Source: Corinectria fuckeliana (lineage: Eukaryota > Ascomycota > Sordariomycetes > Hypocreales > Nectriaceae). Taken from it: 64,000 bases of DNA. The position numbers and the translations under genes are program-made. Under the pieces are notes generated by a model. It did no database searches. It worked only from the letters and a program-made list of their open reading frames with translations, and was not told where the DNA came from. Of the stretch, positions 46,000 to 57,162 are shown piece after piece. Location: positions 1 to 64,000 of the forward strand of contig WPDH01000013.1 of the NCBI GenBank assembly GCA_019137255.1, in the 5' to 3' direction. Each line of letters starts with the position of its first letter. The first letter of the stretch is position 1.

Positions 46000-47100
46000 A
46001 TGGCTCAGCCCGGATTGAGCCGAGCAGGCACTAGTCTCTCGGGATCTCAACCGAGAGACCACGCAGCCACTCCAGTGGAAGATGACATGCTCTCTTCCAT
46101 CGGTAGGTAAAGATCTGAGTCAAGTTCGGCACTGGATAGCTGACGAGGTGTTTCCCCACGAAGATCTTGAGGCTGGCGACACTCAAGAGCGTGAGACCTA
46201 CCTGGCCCTGTCGCCTTTAGAACTCAGAGCTGAATGAAACAGGACCAAAGCAGGACTTGATGAGCATGTGCGAGAGGGCGCGACAGGACCCGTCCCAGCT
46301 GCTGACCCGACGGTTCACCGGCCTGTCAATGTTTTGTCTAATCGAGGAAACCAAGCGTGTCCTGCAGTTCATGGATGAGTTCAACCAGGCTAAGGAGCTT
46401 GATATGGGCGACCTGGAAATAGAAAAAAGGTACTTGAAGATCAGGGAGGGACTCGGCAGTCTCTGTAGGTCACTTGTGTTCTTCTGCTTCATCGATTATG
46501 TCGGGCTAAAAGACGCTCCAGTCCAGTTATCCAGTCAAGTCAAGGAAATGCACTCACTCGACCAGACGAGTAGGGCCTGTCTCGACAACTTACGTCGGGG
46601 ATTCGACGCAAGTCAATCCCACGAGGACGCCGTGTGGTTGAACGGACCGACTCGAGATTATGCGTCGCTACTGTCCATCGACAAGCTGGAACGGCTGGTT
46701 CGCGACTTTCCCCACCATCGGCTTGGGAAACCGTGGTATGGGGAATGGATAATCGTGAGTAGGCGTGGCGCCGTACAGCTTGCAGCTCGACTAACGCACC
46801 GATATCCAGAATTTGTTCTTGGAAGAGGAGGTGGAGGGAGACTTGCCGCACACGAAGTACCGGCTGAAGGCCCTCAGCATGGTAGCGTCGGGCTTGTTGA
46901 ACTGTGTCGCCGGTGGCCTCATTGGTGCCCCGGTCGCTGTTCGAATGCTTGCGGTTGACTCCAAGGTGGGAGCCGTGGTTCTTTATCTTGCCTTCTTTCT
47001 TGCCTTTGCCTTCTTGGTCCAAGGCATAGTCCATGGGACGACTGCCCAGCTGGTCCTGACGCTAGCCTACACGGGCGTGCTGGCTTCGATAATGAGATAG
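46000..47100 (+). CDS. DUF6594-like protein with C-terminal membrane helices
   Basis: Proposed exons 46000-46102, 46228-46754, 46810-47100, giving 306 residues. The last intron is clear (GTGAGT...ATCCAG, CTAAC branch). The first (GTAGGT to ctcag at 46227) is the best choice that keeps the frame, but other acceptors are possible, so residues 33-40 are uncertain. The middle part is helical and charged (LTRRFTGLSMFCLIEETKRV, YASLLSIDKLERLVRDFP). The end has three hydrophobic segments (SMVASGLLNCVAGGLIGAP, AVVLYLAFFLAFAFLVQGIV, LVLTLAYTGVLASIM). A soluble helical part followed by two or three C-terminal membrane passes matches the mould-specific DUF6594 family; sequence support is moderate. Function unknown. 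Confidence 0.6.
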
Positions 47101-50100
47101 AAGTGGAGGACTCTGGAGGGTGTCATCGCCCAAGACGAAGACGCAGTACGGTGGAGGTTGCCGTTGTCGTTGTATTGCTCTTGTGGTTATGGACAGAGGT
47201 GCATTGCAGTGTTGGGGATCCTGCTTGTCGGTGTTGGGCTTCGTTGAGCCGTAGCTAGACCAAGTCAGAGTTTGCAATCCGATATCAGAAGAGCCAGAGC
47301 CGAGCTTGCACTTCGCCGTACGCGAATGGAGCCATGAAAAGATGTGCCGCGTCTGCTGGGCGACGCGTCGAGCAGTTTTGTTGTCGTATCCCCGTGCTTG
47401 CAACATCACAACGAAGTGTCTTTGGCAACTTGGAAGGACTTGGGAAGTTGACTGACCGATGAAGCTCGGAAATAGAATAGGGCAGCTTTGAAGGCGGGCG
47501 AGTTGGAACCTTAGGTGGTTAGGAAACAACACAGGATAGGCACTGGAGCTGGCAGGAGAGAACGGGAGGAGGGCGGAGGGAAGGGGCGATCGATACGTGG
47601 CGCTGAGGAAGCAGCCTTGCTTGAGCCTCAACACCTCAGTCTTACGGGGTCCATTTCACGCGCTAACTAAGGTACAAAGGTCGTTGACAAGATATCCCAG
47701 CCACTCCAGGCCAGGGTTTGGACAGTTAACTGGGTACATATACGCCCTCATGAACGCCCTCACGAACGCCCTCGTGCTATCGCCGGGGCAGACACCGTCC
47801 ACTTCCCTTCTCCAATCTTTGGGCACGGGAGAATGGATGTATGGCATCGCATTCCACATGAGCATCTCGGCTTCAAGCCACTAAATCTCCTGCATCCCGT
47901 CCGTCTCGTGTCCCGTACGTCTCGTGAAATGGCGCGGAGGAGCTGCGAAGAGTGGAGTACCTTTCGATAGGGAGTACCGGACCTTGAGTGCGCGAACCAT
48001 CAGCCGCCTTACCTCCCTGGCCCCTTTTCGTCTGCCCCGTGGATACAAGGCCAGCCCAGCAGACTTCTCACTTCGCAGTCGCCGCAATCGCCAGACAGCC
48101 AAGGCAAACTCACTCGACTTGAGGACGGATTGCTGTTCCTCCTGGGGATTACCCCATCCATCCAGAGACCAGATGCCGCCAGGAGGGCTTCCGGTAGTCG
48201 GACTCGCTTCCTTCAGCCCCTCGCCATGGGAGATGAGCGGATCGTGTAATTTGCGGCACTGATCTCCGCACAGGGAAGGGCTTGTTCAAATATTCCTGCT
48301 GGAAGGTGTCAATCGTCAAAGGGGAACCTGTGATAGCGGTAGACCATGTGCCAGCTTTGCAATCGAGTAGACGAGCGCCTCTTGAGGCGACTTCGTAGTA
48401 GTACGAAGTACTACTACGTATGTATAGAATACAGCAGTGACTAGGGCCATGGGTCCACTGTTGTTGTCGTTACCTAGCTAGTCAGCGTACTGGGCCCCCG
48501 GGAAAGGGAAATATGGCATCCAATCCCCGGAGGGACTTCAAGCCGAACGCGAAGGAGGAGGAGGTACATATAGTTAGTACCTTGGCAATGGAAAGCGAGC
48601 CGGTAACCCAGTAACCCAGTGCGAGGTGATGCAATTTCAGCAACTAGTGGGCGGTACAGTTAATAAGCGAACAATCCTTGCTATCGCACGCACTCGTGAC
48701 TCAGGCCTCTTTGAGCATCAGCGGAGGAAGTAGATAGTTGAGGGCTAGAAATAATTGAATCAAGCCGGGGTTTCCCTAGGAATCTTTCGGCGCGGGCAAC
48801 TTGGCGTCAAACTGGTTGGCATATGGCATGCGTCGCGGCGTAAATGCCCTTGGTCACACCGAACGGCCGAGGGTTGGTTTGTGGTGGTTCGCCATGCTTC
48901 ACCGCTAGAATGGACAGCTTTATCCATGCTTGGCTGCCTCGTTGCAGTCTGTTGTCCCATTCGCACATAATACTCGGTTGTCTGATGTGGGAAATACCAG
49001 AACTTTCTGGTTCTTTGCGTAAACATCTGTCCGGTTGAGCTTTCTCGAGCAAACCTGGCGCGCCGACGACTGCGCGGGACGACTCCGAGAGAAGGAGAAG
49101 GCATACCGCGCAACCCTCGAACCATGTTTTCTCTCGTCGGACTGCAAAGACGCACTACGTCGATTGCGAGGCCAGCCCTGCCTTGAGGCATGGCCCGTTG
49201 CCACGGATTGATTTCGTCCAGCTTCGGCGACCAGCCTGATGCCCAGAGTCAGCACGTGCTTGAATCGGAAAAGGGTTGCGGAAAAGCGCAGGAGAAAAGA
49301 TGGGCCGTCCGGTGAGTGAAGCAGGAAACCAAGACAAACCTCGACGGTGGTTCGACATACTGGATGGATGCATAGAGGCTAACTGGCTGCAGACTGCTGC
49401 GTGTGAGGAGCTGAGTAGTCAGCCGTACGCAGGTCGCCGTGACGGGAGGGACCAAGATCAACCAAGTGGCGATGAATTCCCATCACACGTCCACCAACCG
49501 CGACAGGAGCGCGCTGAAGTGCGAAGGGGCTTTATATAGGCTGGGCCCTCCCTGCCTCTTGTCCGGGAATCGTGGCCGGCTCCTATTTCAGCATTTGGCT
49601 GCAGCTCCAGCGGAGAGTCTTATTAGGTGGATCTCTGCTTTGGGTGGGAGGGCAGAAGGACGTAAGGATGGCCGGAGCTATAGGTGTCTGCCACCTACCT
49701 ACCTTACACCTTACACAGCACTGTGTTGTACGAGTGTACAGCTTCGCCTCCTTATCAGGTCTGTTCATTGCCGCGGCGTGAAATGGTCCCCTTTTCCGAA
49801 AGAATCGATGGATTTCGCGGCTGAAGGTCGAGGTTATGTCGAATGGCCAATCAACGACAATACTTCGGTTTCTGCCACTAGAAGAACCGGGGCGTTGCCC
49901 CTTGGCTCGCTGAGAGAGATGCCTAGGTAAGCTACGGTAAAGGTAACGTTACTCTACTGTATAGGCATCCTTCTGCACGTGCCCTACAGAGACAGGAGAT
50001 GGTCCGGAGGCCAGACTTCCAGACATTCCTTCTGAAAGCCACATGTCACCACAATGACTTGGGTTGGAGGCCGGAGAGAAATCAGTGGAGGGTCGTGAAG

Positions 50101-52849
50101 CAGGCCAGAGTCGGGCGATGGACGTGGGTCTAGCTTGACGAAATTAACCTGATGGATTGGCATGGCATGGCATGGCAGATGCCCTATTAGAGGTGGTCCA
50201 GATGCTGGTACTCTCTACGGCTGGCCACTTTCATCAATGGATCTCCCTTCTGTGGTTCTCGGTCATCATCGGGCCAGCTGCCCTGCAAGTCGCCCTTCAT
50301 TTGCCCGCTCTTTAGCATTGTGATGACGGCCATCAACGCACAGCCGAGATGAGGGAAGCAGCACTTTAGCTCGACATTCTCGCCTGTCTAGCGACATTGT
50401 AGAACCGCCGCGCTGGTTCCCTCGCCATCGTGATGATGCTGGGTTGGCTCACTGCACCTCCTGAGCCTGGGGGGGGGGGGGCCAGCGACCAACACCCGAC
50501 ACGAAAGCTGCGGGCGTCTCCTTTTCGGGTAGGGCAGAGGCTGTTGTTGTGCCGTGTTGGAGCGTGCCAAGCTGCTTTTTTCCTTCTGCTTCGCCCACGG
50601 CTGACCCTGGTGACGTGAACGGCGGCCAAACCCGATCAACACATCGCCTCCGGCCGACGGGGGGATGCATTCTCTCGGCTTCCGTCAGGTCGCCATCAAC
50701 ATCTATCATCATGACTTCATCTCCGGCCTCACGAGGCCATCTTCGGCAACTTAAAGGGCGGTGAAAAGAAGACGGTGCTGTTGGCTCTGGCTGCCATGTG
50801 CTCAGCCCCTCCATCCCTCAATGATGCTGTCTCTGAATGGCCGGCCTTGCTTCTGATTCCTCAGCTGGCCAAGATGGACACGCATCCTCACAGTCTCTGG
50901 TTGCCCGACAACACCCTCACGACCCCCCCACGACCAATGAAGCACGCCTCGAAATATGCATCTTTGAGACACTCGCTTTACACGCATCATGTCTCGACGA
51001 AGTACCCCGTATGTCGCAACCGTCACGAAGCGGTACGGCCCGCAACGAGGACCCGCCCCAACCCTCCGAGGACGCCAGCCAAGTCATCCGGGGCGGGCGG
51101 ATGCGCATCATTCGTCCCGCATCTTGAAGCGCATGCAGCACATCTCCGGATACAGCCTCTCCGGCCGAGTCGGTGGCCAGCCTTGAGCCTCATCCTCGTG
51201 GCGGTCAAGGACGCCGTTGGGCATCAAGTGGAGGCTCACGCTGTCGGCGCAGCAGGCTGCCTTCTTTGGGGGCCGAAGTAGAGATGCGTTGCGGACCTGA
51301 AGCTTCGAAACGCCGGCTGCGCGGTTGTGGTGATGCGGTGTTGGTTGCGGTGATGCATGGACGAAGCCGCGCGGCTGTGTATGGCCGCGAACAGTGACAT
51401 GCAGTTTGCCGCAGCTGTTTTCTAGCAGACCGGTCTTCCGCGAGGAGAGCTTCGGGGGCTGGTGAGTATTCAGGGGGTGAGCATGCTTCCTACCCTAGCG
51501 AACATGTTCTAGCAAAATGCGAGGTGTAACGGGTCGAAAGCGAAGCCAAAGGAGAGCATCAATCGCCAACTCTATACCGCAATGGAGTCGGAACCGTCAG
51601 GTTCGACTTTATAAATCACTCCGCATCATCCGAAGGTTTACACCTGATTTCGGCCTCTATAACGTACCCGTACCCCTAATATCTGGCCCCTTCTAATTGA
51701 ACCCCAATGCCGGATCCCCAAACCGTGCCCTATATGCCGGAGTAGTTACCGTGGTAGGCGCACTGGGGGCCTGAATCAAGCAACTTTCTACATTCTACCT
51801 GCGTAGTATCAACACTTTTCTAACCTTGCAGTTCGATTCCTTTGTCACATACACTCCTGGCACACCACACAAACCCCCGGCTTTAGCTTCAAAGCGTAGG
51901 CTACTATACGACTATACATCTCAACGAGAGCTTCCTCGCCATAGAGCGGGCCCACCCTTCTTCTGTTAACGTGAGAGAGCACTAATTCGTTTTCCTTTTA
52001 TCCGCAACTTCCATCGCCTATCTTTGTTTTAAAAATGGAATAATAATATTGGAAGGGTCACTCAAATAATGAATAGACTGTAAAAGAAACGGCTTCAGAC
52101 AAGCTGACACTATGTCAACTACAACGCATTATCCTACATACTTTCCTTACCTTCGATAGGCGCCCTCCTTAATAAGACTGGCTACACTATAGACAGCCCA
52201 CACCGGAGCCAAGAAAAGACAACACGAATCGTGACAGCCAACATCAGCATCAGATTACGGGACTCGGTGTAACCATAACATCGTCCCGCAATTGCCTGCT
52301 TCGAGACACCAAAAATGCACACACTCTTATTAAACTCACTCTACTAGGTCTAAGGAATGTTGTTGTGTTCAGACTCGAGAACAGTTGAATAGGTTTAAGA
52401 AAGAACAGCTACTCAGCTCAGCTCTGAGTCTGAATAAACTGGTTCCCTGCCGTTTTGTATTCAACTTCAACCCCAACTCTAAACCCCGCTCGTCCAAGCA
52501 GCAAGCCTCGGCTCGGCCTGAAAATTGAAAGTCTCGCCATGCAGCTTCGTGCAGGCCGGCACGGCAATAGGATTGGAGAAGCAAGCGTTACACAGGAAAA
52601 GCCGTGTCTTAAATAACCCAACCCCGCACTATTGCCACAACGCCTTCCCGAGACTTGACTTACCACTTACCTCGGAGGTGATGTAGCAAGTAAAGTAAGA
52701 TTTCTTTGCATATTTGCTTCATCGGTTTCTTGCTTACTGCTCAGGTTTCAGTTCTTACCACCCACTGTCTAATTTTCGACTTTGATTTGCTGTGCGTTGT
52801 AAAAAAAAACTGCAACCAACGTCGGCCATCTCGCATTTATACCACCAGC
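47101..52849. other. 5.7-kb gene-free region
   Basis: The longest stretch without a supported gene. Composition is ordinary, so it is not a RIP block. It has many short overlapping frames on both strands. The most protein-like is 50837-51127 with a same-frame continuation at 51173-51397 after one TGA, but neither shows a domain. Also present: a perfect hairpin at 48394-48418, a poly-G run near 50470, and poly-A before the acetoacetyl-CoA synthetase start. Possible contents are non-coding RNA or rapidly evolving genes; nothing is supported. Confidence 0.4.
48394..48418. repeat. Perfect 11-bp inverted repeat with 3-nt loop
   Basis: cgtagtagtac (48394-48404), gaa, gtactactacg (48408-48418). Exact stem, short loop, isolated in the gene-free region. 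Confidence 0.7.
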
Positions 52850-55272
52850 ATGGAGCTCGAGACGATGCCCAAGAAGGTCTGGGAACACCCGGACCCCAAG
52901 AGCACTGCGATGTGGGCATTCATGCAGGAAGCCAATAAGATATGCGGGCTCAGTTTGAAAGTAAGACGCTTTGAAAGGTTCTCAGTAGCTTGGAATGGGC
53001 ACGTGAGTCGGTCAGTTCACACAGCGACTGACCGATGGGTTAGAACTTCCCGGACTTGTACGAGTGGTCCTGCACACGACGCAGCGACTTTTACGCGCAA
53101 CTCTGGGACTCGCAGAACTGGATCCACGAGGGTTCCTACACAGAAGTCGTCGACGAGTCCATCCCCGTTTCTCAGCTCCCGCGGTGGTTCGCCGGCATCC
53201 GCCTCAACTGGGCCGAGAACCTGCTCTGGAAACGGGGCGGCGGCGGCGGGCCCGGCGAGCGGACCACGCGGCACAAGGAGGACCACGCCGTGGCCGTGAC
53301 GGAGGTGCGCGAGGGCAACACCGACGTCAAGCATGTGACGTGGGCAGAGCTCCGGCAGAGGACGGCTCGGTTGGCCGGGGCGTTGGCGGCGAGGGGCGTC
53401 GGGAGGGGAGACCGCGTAGTCATGGTCGGGGCGCATGCGGTTGAGACCTTCGTTGTGTTCTTGGCGACGGCGTGGTTGGGCGGGGTGTTTAATAGCAGCT
53501 CGACTGATATGGGAGTGGGAGGGCTGTTGCAGCGGACGGTGTAGATCAACCCCAAGGTACGTCGGGACCCTCGCTTCGGGATACGTTGGTGGATGAGCAT
53601 ACTGAGAGACTCGACAGTTGGTGTTTTTCGACGACGGGGCCTTGTACAATGGCAAGACCATCGACTTGAGGGGCAAGATTGCGGGTGTGGTCGAGGGCAT
53701 GAAGCAGTGCGATGCCTTCGAGGGCGTTGTCGTCGTCCAGCGATTCGATTCCCCTTACGAAACCTCCAGCATCGCCCACACGGAGAGATTCGAGTCGTTG
53801 GTCTCCTCGTCGCCGCCCTCACCCTCGCCCATCGAGAGAGTCGAATTCCAGGACCCGATGATCGTCTACTACTCCTCGGGCACCACGGGAACGCCCAAGG
53901 CCATTGTCCACGGCGTCGGCCCGCTGCTTGTGCCCATGGCCAAAGAAGCCGTCCTGCACCGGGACATCACCACCTCCGACATCGGCCTGCAGTACACCAC
54001 GACGGGTTGGATCATGTACCTCGCGAGCGTCGGGCGGCTGGCCCTCGGCGGGCGCAGTGTCATATACGACGGGTCGCCGTTTATGCCGGACCGCACCGTG
54101 CTGCTGCGCATCGCCGAGGAACAGCGCGTCACGGCGCTGGGAGTGAGCCCGCGGTGGCTGGGGGAGCTGATGAAGCACAGCATTGTGCCGCAGAAAGTAG
54201 CCGACTTGAGCTCGTTGAGATCGGTGGGGAGCACGGGGATGGTGTTGAAGGAGCAGGTGTTTGAGTGGTTCTACGATGGAGCGTTCCCGTCAAGTGTGCG
54301 GCTGGCCAACTTTTCGGGAGGGACCGACATCGTAAGTCCTTCTGAAGTTTTGCGTCTCTTTTACTCAAACCAGGTTCTTACGAGTATATGCAGGCGGGCT
54401 GCTTCGTCATCGAAAACCCTCTCACGCCCATCTATGCCGGAGGTTGTCAAGGGGGCAGCCTCGGCACGCCCATCGCCATCTATCCGGTCTTGCCTTCAAG
54501 CGGCGACAAGCACGAGCCTGCGCTCTCGCCCGTCCCAGACGGCACCGCAGGCGACCTCGTAGCCACCGCGGCCTTCCCCAACGTGCCGCTCTTCCTCTGG
54601 AACGACACGGCTCCGGCTCCGGGGGCCAAGTACCGCTCGGCCTACTTCGCGCGCTTCCCCGGCGTGTGGGCGCAGGGCGACTTCGCCGCGATGCACCCGA
54701 AGACGAGGCACATCTACATCCTCGGCCGGTCCGACGGCGTGCTGAACCCGGGCGGGATCCGGTTCGGCAGCGCCGACATCTACGCCGTGGTGGAGCGGTG
54801 GTTTGCGGCCGAGGTGGCCGAGAGCCTGTGCGTCGGGCAGCGGAGGCCGACGGATGGCGACGAGCGAGTGGTGCTGTTCTTGCTGATGCGTGAGGGAGCG
54901 AGGTTGAAGGAGAAGGGCCTGAGGAGAAGATACGGGAGAAGATTGGGAGCGATCTTACGAAGAAGCACGTGCCGCAGTACATTTTCGAAGTGCCTGATAT
55001 TCCAGTAAGTCTCCATCTTGCATCTTTGTCTCTTTTCAGGAAAAAAACCAACGATAGGACAGACTACGGTCAACGGCAAAAAGGTCGAGCTGCCAGTCAA
55101 GCAGATCATCTCCGGGCAGACAATCAAGCCGAGCGGGACGCTGGTGAACCCGCAGAGCCTGGATTTCTTCTACCGGTTCCAGAAGGTCGAGGACGTGGCC
55201 AAGGAACAGGAGGCTCGCTCGGGGGGCGCGGGCCAAGCTGTGATGATGCAAGAGTTGGGAATAGGGCTGTAG
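52850..55272 (+). pseudogene. Acetoacetyl-CoA synthetase gene with a nonsense codon and a frameshift
   Basis: Five exons with normal junctions: 52850-52960, 53044-53556, 53618-54331, 54394-55004, 55063-55272. Family features: MPKKVWEHPDPKSTAMWAFM, NFPDLYEWSCTRRSDFYAQL, RLNWAENLLW. AMP-binding P-loop IVYYSSGTTGTPKAIVHG, YTTTGWIMYLASVG, GGTDI, GRSDGVLNPGGIRFGSADIY, and the C-terminal VNGKKVELPVK with the catalytic Lys. Two lesions: TAG at 53542-53544 (about codon 204), where the family has a residue before INPK, and a frame change around 54905-54925. Upstream coding ends near ...REGARLKEK, and EEKIREKIGSDLTKKHVPQY continues in another frame, as if one base were lost in a G run. An intact enzyme would activate acetoacetate to acetoacetyl-CoA. 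Either a recent pseudogene or two sequencing errors. Confidence 0.85.
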
Positions 55273-55358
55273 AAGTTGAGCGCATGTGGTAGAAAGCAGC
55301 CCTGTTGTCCTTAAAACGCCGCTCGCTACATAGGTACTGTTACAGTCTGATGCTGCCA

Positions 55359-55877
55359 TCACAGCTTCTCCTCGGGGAACTTCCCGCCGTTCACTCCGTA
55401 CCTCCACCCGAGATAGCCCAACATGCCTCCGACGCTTCCAAGTCCCGCGCCACCAACGGCTCCCCTCCACCCCAAGCCCGCGCCGCGCGCAGCCGCAGCT
55501 CCCAGCGCAGCGCCAGCGGCCATGCCAGCGGCCGTCCAGTCGTCCGTCTCCAGCTGGCCCTTGCTCTCCAGCAGCCGCCAGCTGCGGTCCCGCCACTCGA
55601 TGTCCTCGCGCCCGAACATCCGCGCCCCGGTCATGGCGGCGCCCAGGCCGAGAGCGAGGAGCGTGCCGGTCGAGGCGGAGCGGAGCAGGCGCGGGGCGAA
55701 CGGAAGGGTCGGGGCCGTCGTGGGACGGAAGGCCGGGACGAGCTGGCGCGTCGTGGTGATGCCTGCGGCGATGAGGGCGTTCATGGTGATGGTGCGGGCG
55801 ATGACGTGGGTGGTGACGATGGCCCGCGAGAGAGGCTGGTCCTCGGCGTAGGACGCGTGAGGGAAGAAGCGGGACAT
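55359..55877 (-). CDS. Small membrane protein, possibly DUF1757 family
   Basis: Single exon, 172 residues, ATG at 55877, TGA at 55359. Starts MSRFFPHASYAEDQPLSRAI. Two glycine/alanine-rich hydrophobic segments (ATTTRQ...; TGTLLALGLGAAMTGARMFG about 88-107) and a second group at AAGMAAGAALGAAAARGAG and VGGAGLGSVGGMLGYLGWRY. A charged block (REDIEWRDRSWRLLESKG) lies between. The GxxxG-rich helices suggest an organelle inner-membrane protein such as a mitochondrial one. Fungal DUF1757 proteins have this size and start, but the match is from memory. Convergent with the acetoacetyl-CoA synthetase pseudogene, 86 bp apart. Confidence 0.6.
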   Translation of the reverse strand: MSRFFPHASYAEDQPLSRAIVTTHVIARTITMNALIAAGITTTRQLVPAFRPTTAPTLPFAPRLLRSASTGTLLALGLGAAMTGARMFGREDIEWRDRSWRLLESKGQLETDDWTAAGMAAGAALGAAAARGAGLGWRGAVGGAGLGSVGGMLGYLGWRYGVNGGKFPEEKL

Positions 55878-55907
55878 GTTTCCTTTTTGAAGTGAGCTGT
55901 GTTGAGG

Positions 55908-55934
55908 TGATGATGATGATGATGATGATGATGA
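55908..55934. repeat. (TGA)9 microsatellite
   Basis: Nine TGA units about 30 bp upstream of the start codon of the small membrane protein (minus strand), probably in its 5' leader. Confidence 0.9.
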
Positions 55935-56420
55935 CGGCGAGATTGACCACGAGATAGACGATGATGGTGTTATATCGTCCCTAGCTTTGGAAGCCAGATA
56001 TCTAATCCTGGTGTGATGTGTTGCGGCGGTGTGCTCTGGCGATGGCTTCCTATTTTACGGTTGTCCAACGGCGGTGAATAAAGTTACAGCGAAGTTCCCA
56101 GCAATCAGACAGATCACGCTACTCTGAAAAGCCAGGTCTTCCCTCCTCCTCTTTATACGAACCACCCTCCGCCGCGAAAAGCCATGGTCGCTCTCATCCC
56201 TACCGACGGATGGTCTACACGGTATCATCCCGCGTTAATAAGCACGTTGCCATTGGTTCCGACGGCCCGGGCTGACTGCAATGCCGACCTTCCCCACCTC
56301 GACGCTCGCTGTGGGGGGCAACTCTATATCTGAGTGCGAGATGCGAAGATGAAAACGAACAGAGTTGGCAAAAATACAGCTAGGATTGGGAGATATGTAA
56401 CAGCAGTGCAGCTACTACAT

Positions 56421-56822
56421 AAGTCGGACCACCCAAGGTTGCCCCCGCCCTGAGGTTGGCCACCCCCCTGCTAGCGGCCGGATCAATAGTGACCGACCGA
56501 GTGACCTTTACCCACGCTGGAAGCTTGAGCCCTTCAACTTTAGCCATCTATAATATACTAGATTTTGATCTCTCTCTAGACGTATTTTTATATACTTATA
56601 TTTTATTCTTCACGAGGTTATATCTCGTCTTTAGCTATATAATGCCCTATAAGCTGCAGGCTGGACCAGCTTGTTCCCTACGCCTCTAGCATAGACCGTC
56701 ATACCGAGCGTGGGGTAAAGTCACTCGGCCAGTCACTCCCCTTGTCTTGGCCACTTGGGCTGACTTGCACTATTGATATGGCTGCTAGCAAGGGGTGGCC
56801 AACCTTGGGTGGTCTGACTTTT
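56421..56822. mobile_element. Non-autonomous element with long terminal inverted repeats (Fot1/pogo-like ends)
   Basis: About 400 bp. The left arm begins aagtcggaccacccaaggt and the right arm ends accttgggtggtctgactt. Complementarity continues inward: gctagcggccggatcaatag on the left against ctattgatatggctgctagc on the right, then gagtgacctttacccacgct against agcgtggggtaaagtcactc. The left arm has a 17-bp partial duplication (ggttg...ggttg) and the right arm about 35 extra bp. The core (56540-56650) is AT-rich with no coding capacity. AGTC-type ends and TA at both borders fit Tc1/mariner Fot1-type elements, but no transposase is present. Confidence 0.75.
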
Positions 56823-57162
56823 AGCTGAGACCAGTAGTTTGCAATATATCGTCAAATTGCCGGAACGAACATCGCCAACATTGTAGATGCCTCAAGTGTG
56901 GTATTAAGTACAGTGCAATAATAAGTTGTATCGTCCAGCCAGTCCCGAATCGGGCCTCTCGCGTGGAATCTGGTCATCCTTCCCACCACATGTCCGCCAT
57001 ATCATACATCTCGCTCGATACCATAACGCCTTGCTCAAAGTCCAATAGCTGCCTCCCTTCACAATTCCCTTCCGCTCACTCGCTCGCTCTCCGTCTCTCC
57101 TTCTCTCTCCTTCTCTACCACATCTCTTATCCCCGTCCTTTACATCCTCCCCTGCCTCTTTC

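Larger units (their letters stand above)
55878..57162. other. Gene-free region with one transposable element
   Basis: 1.3 kb between the small membrane-protein gene and the TRA1 stop. A GAT microsatellite lies in the leader of the former, and a 400-bp inverted-repeat element occupies 56421-56822. No other feature seen. Confidence 0.45.

Noticed and set aside
45345..46001. 218-codon minus-strand frame upstream of the DUF6594-like gene
   Set aside because: Although it has a true ATG, it is rich in Cys, His, Arg and Trp without motifs, and overlaps the start and promoter of a better-supported gene.
51815..51845. tRNA-like T-loop motif gttcgattcc near 51830
   Set aside because: No matching acceptor, D or anticodon arms can be folded from the flanking sequence.
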